Shown piece after piece: positions 56,001 to 64,000 of a stretch of 64,000 nucleotides of DNA (position 1 is the stretch's first letter; each line of letters starts with the position of its first letter). Origin of the DNA: Ligustrum vulgare. Its lineage: Eukaryota; Streptophyta; Magnoliopsida; Lamiales; Oleaceae. The stretch is from the NCBI GenBank assembly GCA_963555705.1, contig OY743171.1, positions 21,389,352 through 21,453,351 on the forward strand, read 5' to 3'. Made by a program: the position numbers and the translations under genes. Below the pieces are notes generated by a model. That model worked only from the letters and a program-made list of their open reading frames with translations, was not told the origin of the DNA and made no database searches.

Positions 56001-58746
56001 CCAGGAAAGGCTACTTCCTCATTAATCTTATCTTTGCTCAAAAGCAAAAAGGTTAGAGGGCCTACCATACTATCAGTTGCTTTAAAATAATCTCTTCTCT
56101 ATGAATAGTTTACATTGAACCTTTCAGGGATACGTTCATCCTGGTGAATTTAGTCCACACTGAACCGTAAGAGATCATCTTAAAAGATTTCTCAAGCATT
56201 ATGTCACATGAATCAATGTTTGCAAGTGGAACCTCCACCACGTTAAAGTGACCAATCATGTTTTACCAAATGGTCTCTTGCAAAAATGTGATCGGTTCAT
56301 AAGTGGAGATATATTATAACTTGATAGCATATTTTGTATAACTCCATAATTAAAATGTTCAAATTATCATAAATACCCTTCCATCAAGAAAATAAATATG
56401 GTATCCTACTTGATATAAGAATCAAAACTATACAATAAACCATCCCATCAAAATAATACCATTTTCATTGGAAGATTTATGATTACTAATGAACAAAGAT
56501 CTCCTAGCACAAACAAATGTTATAAGTGGAAAGAATTATAACGAGACATGTTGCAATTTTCGCCAATTAGTTTGTGATGTCTAAACATATAACTAGTTGT
56601 GGAAATACGACATTCAAATAAAATACACGAGTTGCATAAATGGTGAATACTTTCATATATGATGCATGAATAAAAAAATTATGCACAAGTAGACCCAAAA
56701 CTACTATAATATGCGACAACCTAAAACCTCAAAATCTTAAACACATTTCTCTATATGAGAAATAAATGTGATTTATGGCTAGGCTGGGACCCTCCCACTA
56801 AATTAAATATATCCAGCATCTCATGCAATAGTTAATTTATAGTCGTTAAAATTTGGCCATCATTGACATTGTTTGGATATTCTATAGGAAGTCCTCGCGA
56901 TGTCCTTGATTTAAGTGTATAACCCATATATTGATAATATTTTAAGTGTCAAATTAATTACGTCACCTATAGGGTAATTATGATTAATTCACACTTAAAA
57001 AATCATCACATAATTGGGCCCAATCTAGTAACCAAAACAGTGCAGCCCTCCTATAGGGAGACTAATTAGATTAGCACGAGACATACACAAATTTTTACTA
57101 ATAGGCTAATAGGGGAGACCGTGGGTTCAAAATATTTTGCACCCTCACTCACTTAATATTTTGAACTGTTGGGTTTTAATTTAATAATTACCAATCAATT
57201 TTAACTCTTAAAATCGATTTAATTATTAATAAATATATTTATTTTCTAATCTAACATAAAATAAAATAAAATATAAAACAATGCATGACAGTATAGTACC
57301 TAGAGCGGTTTTATGCGATTTACATGACATGTTATTTAATGACACTCATTCACAAATTATTAAAGCAATAAATAAATAAATGCAATAATAAAAAAATTAT
57401 GAACATAATTTATGGCCAAACCCAGACACAAAAATTACAAATTAATTAAAGAGTCTATTGAGCCACAAGCCGGCCCAATTCTTCAATTCCCATTTGTAAG
57501 TGTCCAGTCCAAAACTGCAAACCTTCAGTCTTCAGCCCAAAAGTGCAAACCTTCAGCCTCCAGCTCAAATGTCAAATTCCAAATGCAGTGATTCAATTAA
57601 ATATTCCAGCCCATTGTAAAATTTAATCCACATTTCATTGGCCCAGCTAAATGATTTAGCTCACATTGCAATTAATTAAAATAGACCAATTTTATAATTT
57701 CTGGGCCATATTTAATTTTACCAAAATCTGGCCCAAATGAATATTGAGCGTTCTAGTCCAAAACCAGAATGTGGCCCAACTGATAACTTCATGGATCCGG
57801 CCCAAATTGAATGACCCATCTTCTTCACTTTTGCATGGAGTAATAGAAACCTAAAAATGAAGAAATTCAGCTGCCGCCTCAACCCATCGTCGAACGTTTT
57901 GTGTAAGAAGAAACCACCACATCGACTACAACAGCAGCCCCTGTCTATTGGCACCGCTGCCTCCATCCTCGAGCACATCCGCTCCAATCACCAGCAGCGA
58001 CGTTGAGACCGCAGCTGTGTTGTGGCACTGCTGCAGTCGCCTTCTTTGCCATTAGCCGGAACTTCACTGCACCAGTCACCGAGAGGGTCACCCAGTAGTA
58101 CTGTCGCTGCTCCCACGACCACAGACGGCAGTGCTCAAGGCACCGCCGCACGTGCACTCGTTGCAGCGACACCATCTGGTGTTGCAATTTCTCGCACAGC
58201 TGCACCTGTGCTACCGCTACCGCTTTAGTAAAGGAGAGACAGCGACGCCCTAAGGCGCAACCATCGACAACTGACCGCGGCGGTAGTACCCATGGTGTTG
58301 CTGGCTGCTGCAAATCTTCTTCAATATTTCGCGAATTTACATTGCAAGTCCTCATGCTTTGGAGATGGTGAAGTTGAGTTCCAATTCTGAAATTGCAGCA
58401 GTGGTCCTCCAAATTCTAAACTGCAGATCCGGTCCTTCAATATAGAAACTCTATTATCTGGTCCTCTGACTTACAATTACAATTGGAATTACACAAAACC
58501 GAATTCTATTGCAACATCAAAATCAAAGGGGAAAAACATGGAGACGTAATCCACCCCCTTTTTTACATAACTCGATAATACAAAGACAAGAATTTACCAC
58601 AAAAATTCTATGGCCATAAATTTGTTCAATAAAGAATATCATTCATCCATTAACAAATAATCACATAATCCTAACACCGCTCAACTAACACATGCATAAC
58701 AAAATTATTTAATCTTAAATATATAAAACAATATCAAAAACCTAAC
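53071..58746 (-). pseudogene. Decayed copia interior (minus strand) with RT fragments
   Basis: The polypurine tract (minus strand AAGTGGGAGAT, about 53071-53081) adjoins the left LTR and the primer site adjoins the right LTR. Translation of the minus strand near 53340-53540 gives IEKVPYAPAIGSLT followed by broken pieces resembling the copia RT/RNase H linker (TRPDI... region). Pieces near 53740-53900 resemble the segment leading to the YVDD box. Dozens of stops and shifts make this far more decayed than the copia element at 40608, although its LTRs remain alike. Most of 54000-57700 is AT-rich without readable domains. Confidence 0.7.
57880..58420. other. GC-rich island in the copia leader region
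   Basis: About 540 bp with clearly higher GC content, between the decayed interior and the primer site. It is rich in GCAGC/GCTGC words, giving open frames on both strands (57945-58412 minus, 58022-58228 plus). Neither has a recognisable domain. It could be untranslated leader, captured sequence or remains of gag. Confidence 0.45.
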
Positions 58747-60174
58747 GCTCTGATACCAATTGTTGGGAACCCGGGTTGATCTACTCACAAAAATTGATTT
58801 GTTGTGACTAGATCATCCCGTTACAGGATTTTCTATTCTATGTATTCAATTTGGAATAAATAAGTTTGCACACAAAAATGATTTTGAGAAGATTACCCTT
58901 GTAGCGTGTTTTACAATAATTTTTATCAACTGCTTCTTGATTCCACCAAAGCTTCAAACCCTCAAGCTTCCCCCGGTATTCTCCAATGGCAGCTATGCAG
59001 GTGTGTGGTCACCTTTCTCAAGACCTAGGTTAAACTAGAATTATGGTTTCTTTGTAAAGAGAAAACACACACTACACACTTTAGTGTGTGTCTCGCCACA
59101 TTTTCAATTAGGTTAAGAAAAATAGTCTTAGGAGACTATTTGTAACATCTTTACATTCCAAAACCCTACCAGGCCTAGTACCATAACCTAGGCCCATTTC
59201 TGCACAGCCCAATACAGGTAGTAAGCCTGTATAAACTCATTATAGTGAAGTCACCGAGGGAACCTGATCGGACCCAATTAAACTAAGCTCCAATAAATTA
59301 ATTTTGACTCGATCAACTCTTGATCAGTTAAAATTAATTTATTAATCACGTTCTATTCCACTAAAAGAACGAGATTGCACTCTTAGTAAAATTGAAATTA
59401 CTGAAACAATTAATCAATAATTATATCTTCTGACTTATCGTTCTTACATATTACCTCCATCGATCAACTCGAATATTCGAAGCAAGTTACAATGACCAAA
59501 ATGCCCTTCTCTGAATATTCATAAATTCTCAATTCTCATCTTCTATCTGACAGTTTGATGTGATCACATCACATCATAGAATTCAACAGTCACTGTCGAA
59601 TTACTGAGCTCAGATTCAACTGTCCACTAAAAGAACCAGTGAGATTATGATCATATCTAAAAGGGAACGAATTGCATAATACGAATATATGTTCCTCGTT
59701 AGTTCACTTTAATTCCCAAAGTACCGAGATATTGATCAGCAATTGATCTCACCCATTAATACCTCAAAGAACTTCAAGTTAGTAATCGAAGTCCATTATC
59801 CGATTAGGATTAAGATCTCACGTACAATAATCAAGTGAAATTAAATTTGTATGGTCAATGTCACAAATTAATTTCACGTGGTCCCATCTAATACGTTCCA
59901 AACGTACTTTCAATTTTATTATCAAAGTCAAAGATAGATTTTAATAAAACCGAGACGATCTTATCAAAATAAATTGTCCATATTTATTTACTGATCGTGA
60001 ACGTTAATTTTAGATCGAATTACAAATTGAATCTTTCTATGTTTAACAACTTAAATACTCAATCTGTAATATTAAATCGACCCATGGACAAACGTAAATT
60101 TATATAAATACAATTAATAAATATTTTATTTCGAATATCATGAATTATATTCTATGGCATATATAATTCCAACA
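58747..60174 (-). repeat. Primer site (58747-58758) and complete 5' LTR of the minus-strand copia element
   Basis: GCTCTGATACCA, the complement of an initiator-Met primer site, lies two bases left of an LTR starting TGTTGGGAACC (58761) and ending TTCCAACA (60174), 1,414 bp. It is the partner of 52075-53070. The target duplication cannot be checked because the left terminus is lost. Confidence 0.88.
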
Positions 60175-60363
60175 GCTGAGGAGTACGATCGAATACCTTC
60201 TTCTTCGTGCAGACAGATTTGAACCAGGTGCACTATAACTGGTTTTTAGAAATGGTGATGGAGTGGGTAGGATAGGATTCTGACACACACACACGTTAAC
60301 AACACAGGTACCAAAATATTGTAATGTTGACCTTCATTTTCACTTTAATCCATCACCCATAAT

Positions 60364-60490
60364 CCTTACACACAAAATGGATAACAAAATAAATGATATA
60401 CCCCTCATATGGAGGGGGACCCACCTACATGTGGACCCCCTCCATGTAAGGAGTGTGTCATCCATTTTGTGGTCTATTTTGTGTGTGTAG
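60364..60490. repeat. Foldback (MITE-like) sequence
   Basis: Nested imperfect inverted repeats: ACACAAAATGGATAAC with GTCATCCATTTTGTG, and TATGGAGGGGGACCC with GGACCCCCTCCATG, centred near 60427. The rest of 60175-61230 is AT-rich spacer with a patch of GACCC words (60745-60860). A second inverted pair (TTATCTCCAATGA near 60943, TCATTGAAGATAA near 61125) may be another MITE. Confidence 0.6.
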
Positions 60491-60512
60491 CATGGTCCTA
60501 AACCAATAGTGT

Positions 60513-60515
<3 letters not shown>

Positions 60516-60592
<77 letters not shown>
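60516..60592. repeat. (TC)n microsatellite
   Basis: A nearly perfect 77-bp CT dinucleotide run. The Arg-Glu frames on the opposite strand are artefacts of it. Confidence 0.97.
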
Positions 60593-60596
<4 letters not shown>

Positions 60597-62896
60597 TTAA
60601 TTTGTTGTTTCCTGGCTTTTGTAATTGCTTTTAACAAGAATTTAATTGTAATTTCATTTTTTATTCTATAAAGCAAACATGATGTTTCAGATTATTTGCA
60701 GGAAGATTATTTAAAATGGATTAAAAAAAAAAAAAAAATCAACAATGGTGACCCAACCCGACCCGACCTGATTTGTAGAACAATTTGAAACCGAAACTTT
60801 CGGTCTGGGTCAGGTTTGGCCCAAACCTGACTCGAACCAACCCAATGTCCGCCCCTATTTATGTCTATTTTGATTTATGTGGCAATTAAATAAATAAATA
60901 TCTCATTCATGTCTATAAAATAAATAATAGAATTTAAAGTTTATCTCCAATGATCTTTGTGTACACATGTCAATGATGTCATCAAATTAACATCATTTTC
61001 TTAGATAAAATAAATGAAAAATTAATATTTATCTAGTCATTTTGTCTAACAAATTATCTATACCTAGACATAGCACAAAATAATATTCATGCAACATTAG
61101 CATCATATAGACATGAAAACTAATCATTGAAGATAAAATATTTAAATTATTATTTGTTTTTCCTATGTGGCAATAATTTTTTTCACAATTCGCAAATTAT
61201 TAGAAATGATCTAAAGGGACACCATTTTGGGACAAGTACGAATTGTGCGTTTGGTAAGTTGGATTCAATAGGATATGACAGCGCAGCAAATTAGATTTTG
61301 TCCTGTCTTATCTAGTCCAACATAATATTGAACGTTCAGTTTGGCCATAATACTCATCATGGACCCATAACTTTTCTAACCAATTACTTCAAAGTAAGAT
61401 TCTTATTTTTATTTTATATTAAAAAAATAAAAATAAATAAGAGGCAGTTTCTAGACTGATAAGTTTGCAAATTTCAGGTTCTTTGACAAGGCAGCAGTGA
61501 TATTACAATCTGATTATAAAAAAGACTCAATAGATTCATGGAGACTTTGCACTGTTACGCAAGTTGAACTGAAATCAATTATTCGATTACTTCCCATATG
61601 GGCTACTGGCATTATGTTCAGCACAGTGTATGCACAAATGGGCAACTTATTTGTGTTACAAGGAACATACATGAACACAAAACTGGGCAATTTCGAAATC
61701 CCGGAAGCATCCCTATGAATTTTCGACACTCTCAGTGTCATTTTCTGGGTTCCAGTCTATGATCAAATCCTGATTCCGAACTTAAGAAAGTTCACAGGCC
61801 AAAAGAATGGTATGACACAGTTGCAGCGTATGGGAGTCGGGCTTTTCATATCGATATTTGCTATGATATCCGCTGCAGTTCTAGAGGTCGTTCGACTAGG
61901 AATTGTACGAAGACACAACCTTTATAACACAAAGCAAGCGCCCATCTCGATATTCTGGCAAATCCCGCAGTATTTCATCATAGGATGTGCGGAAGTGTTC
62001 GCGTTTATAGGACAAATCGAATTCTTCTACGAACAAGCACCTGATTCTATGAGAAGTTTGTGTGCCGCCCTATCTTTAACAACAAATGCTGTGGGAAGCT
62101 ACGTGAGTTCTTTTCTATTGACTATTGTTACAGATATGAGTACAAGGAATGGGAAGCCTGGATGGATAGCAGACAATTTGAACCATGGGCATCTCCATTA
62201 CTTCTTCTTGCTACTGGCTGTCCTGAGTTTTCTCAACTTGGGAGCTTTCATTGGGGTGGCAAAGAGATAAACATACAAAAAGGCTGTGGGAACTCTTCGT
62301 TGACGACCATATCAAGTGAAAAACATGCAAATACCTGTTTGTTCTGTACATATTTTATTCATGGATAATATTTTCAACTTTGCTACATTAACAAAACTTT
62401 TGACAAAAAGCTTTACAAAAGCTCTCACATAAAGGATGGGGTCGATAATCATTGCTCTTGACACCACACACCGCATTTAAGAGCTTTTGTCAAGTTCTTT
62501 ATCAAGAACTTTGTTAAAATAGAATAATTATGATATTTTTTTCCTTAGATCCTATTCAAGTTATGTCTAGTGCAGCGTTCAAACCACGTTGATATGTTGT
62601 CATTTCCTTTTCAGTGTTAAGTATATGTCCTGGTTGATGTTCTTTAACCAAGTGTTCGGTGAATTAAATAAACTGATTTATAAATTATATAATTTTTTAA
62701 ATCACTTTTTAATTACACATATTTTCTTTCTTCAATTCTCAATTGTTACTTTTACCTTAAAATCATAAATAAATCAATTTTTAAACCAAATATTGTTACC
62801 AAACAAAGGCTAATCAAAACTCCTTTTTTCTCACTCATTTTCAATTTCACATTAAAAAAAAAAAAAATTGCACATAATCCTAAAATTTTTCATTAC

Positions 62897-63072
62897 GCCC
62901 TTGTTTGGCCCCCATTTTTTTGGTAAAAATTTGGTTTTGAATAGTTTTTTTGGAAGAATGTAGAGTTAAAAATTGTTTGAAAAGTCAAAAATGGTGGGCT
63001 TGACTAAGATAGATGGTTAAGATTGAGTATTGAATAAATTTAATTTGTAAAAAATAAGGGCCAAACAGGGAC
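62897..63072. mobile_element. Tourist-like MITE in the copy B 3' flank
   Basis: A 176-bp insertion absent from copy A (near 10205). Terminal inverted repeats are GCCCTTGTTTGGCCC and, inverted, GTCCCTGTTTGGCCC. The 3-bp duplication TAC lies at 62894-62896 and 63073-63075. TGTTTGG-type termini and 3-bp target duplications suit PIF/Harbinger-derived MITEs. Confidence 0.75.
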
Positions 63073-63267
63073 TACATTTCATACACATTCTCCAAAATTC
63101 ACTATTCAAATAAATTTCTCCCCGGTCTAATAGTCATAAATTTAGATTGGGTAGTTCAAGATAATATCATAGCACAGAAACATCGTAAATTCAAATATAA
63201 TAGCCATTAATTTGTGAAAATTGCACGTTAGTCCAGAATCAGTCACCATTTTTCGCTGATCCGTTCA

Positions 63268-63812
63268 CTGGGCTGGCAATTACATACGTGCAAGTATTGT
63301 AGAGACAACACTACAAAAGTTGTCATAAACCATGTGTAGCCCTCTCTCAAACAATAATTTCAAAATAAAACAATAAAATGGTAAATGGTATTGGAAAACG
63401 TCACAAGAACTACAACATTTCAACTTCTTTTTTCTTCCAGTCTAGCATGCTGAGGACACCAATAATTTTAGGTACATTTCACCTGTGATTGAGACCTAAT
63501 CGCCAAGCGTCGAACCTCACTGAAAAACTTTTATGATATGACAGAAAACTACTCAAATGTACTGTAAAACAAATCGCAAACAAAGGATGATGCAAAAAAT
63601 TCACAATCTGGATTAGGCCTGAAGCATTATACAAAAGAAAGAAACTTGAAACTATTATTACTGTTAACTCTACAGGGTTAAATATGATCAAGGCACTAGA
63701 TTTGAAAATATGTCACGAGTATAGCTAATAATCTTGCATTTGCAGAGATGAAATTTCTACCTTTATTACTTCAATTCAACAGCAGAACATTCCCACTGAT
63801 TGAATTTGAGTT
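63268..63812 (-). other. Spacer and probable 3' UTR of the edge gene
   Basis: Homology between the NPF units stops at 63267. No coding sequence is supported. The minus-strand frame at 63479-63691 has no known features. The part next to 63813 is probably the 3' UTR of the minus-strand gene. Confidence 0.4.
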
Positions 63813-64000
63813 CTACAGCTTGAGTTTTACGCCCTTTATGCTACTCAAACTCCTCAATGGTGTCTTATAGAATGGCACTATGCCCTTGTCAACATCCATT
63901 GACGAATATTTTGCGTTTCTCTCCGGCATAAATTCTTCCCTGCCCTTGTAAGCACGTATACCACAGTTATCAACACTCCTCCTACCATTACTTGATCCCA
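63813..64000 (-). CDS. C-terminal exon of an unidentified host gene, cut by the window edge
   Basis: The minus strand is open from the right edge to a TAG at 63813-63815, giving at least 61 residues. The peptide runs GSSNGRRSVDNCGIRAYKG at the start and ends PLRSLSSIKGVKLKL. Composition is balanced and protein-like, with a basic C-terminus, unlike the repeat-derived frames nearby. I do not recognise the family. A start codon and upstream exons would lie beyond the window; it could be a real gene end or an unrelated open frame. Confidence 0.5.
   Translation of the reverse strand, partial: GSSNGRRSVDNCGIRAYKGREEFMPERNAKYSSMDVDKGIVPFYKTPLRSLSSIKGVKLKL

Larger units (their letters stand above)
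40379..62303 (+). pseudogene. NPF8-type peptide transporter paralogue, destroyed by insertions (copy B)
   Basis: Exon remnants are exon 1 (40379-40474), exon 2 split (40579-40607 and 46618-46811), exon 3 (46977-47530) and exon 4 (61478-62303). Exon 3 has the same length as in copy A and no stop. Damage is extensive. The start codon is replaced by a 38-bp filler, exon 1 has lost 45 bp, and a 6,010-bp copia element sits in exon 2. Intron 3 has grown from about 430 bp to about 13.9 kb. Exon 4 has stops at 61716-61718 and 62268-62270 plus a 3-bp loss. Splice sites of the surviving exons are intact, so partial transcripts are conceivable, but no functional transporter is. Its ExxER motif survives only in the fragment left of the copia element. 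Confidence 0.93.

Noticed and set aside
57945..58412. 155-residue minus-strand open frame
   Set aside because: GC-rich island with open frames on both strands, no domain, inside a decayed copia element.
60340..60676. Arg-Glu repeat proteins
   Set aside because: Translation of a (TC)n microsatellite.

Overview
This is a transposon-dense stretch of plant nuclear DNA, most likely from a eudicot. The evidence is spliced genes with GT/AG introns, a peptide-transporter gene of the plant NPF/PTR type, plant lineages of LTR retrotransposon (Tat-type Ty3/gypsy, Athila, Ty1/copia), a plant LINE whose ORF2 ends in an RNase H domain, SINE, Helitron, MULE and MITE insertions, and AT-rich intergenic sequence. 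No bacterial, organellar or CRISPR-like features were seen.

Only one host gene looks complete: a four-exon NPF8/PTR-type di/tripeptide transporter on the + strand (CDS 7161-9626, 581 residues). A second host gene is clipped by the right edge (C-terminal exon, minus strand, 63813-64000). The transporter lies in a duplicated unit: copy A is 5672-10447 and copy B runs from about 20,120 to 63,267. Copy B has been expanded and destroyed by insertions. Its exon 1 has lost the start codon, exon 2 is split by a 6.0-kb copia element, intron 3 holds about 13.5 kb of nested transposon debris, and exon 4 carries two stop codons.

Layout. 1-5671: AT-rich repeats, an old gypsy-type LTR fragment, an Athila-like deletion derivative and a possible Helitron end. 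5672-10447: copy A with the intact transporter. 10448-20120: LINE-like remnant, SINE, and a full-length but decayed LINE (13221-19673, 19-bp target duplication). 20125-34978: an array of ~310-bp tandem repeats interrupted by a MULE-like element (20921-34784), itself interrupted by a complete Tat-type Ty3/gypsy element (20935-33299, minus strand). 34979-40607: upstream part of copy B with Helitron, SINE, TIR-element and solo-LTR insertions. 40608-46617: Ty1/copia element. 46618-47694: exons 2b and 3. 47695-61230: nested LTR elements and MITE-like debris. 61231-63267: exon 4 and 3' flank, with a Tourist-like MITE. 63268-64000: spacer and the edge gene.

The most unusual item is a three-exon antisense gene inside the gypsy element (22395-25178, 866 residues). 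It is open throughout, with a gypsy-type putative transposase domain and a long coiled coil, while the element's own gag-pol is broken by stops and frame changes. Insertion order can be read from the nesting: tandem repeat and NPF duplication, then MULE, then gypsy. The copia LTRs differ at about 3.2% and the gypsy LTRs at about 1.8% (counted by eye), so the gypsy insertion looks younger.
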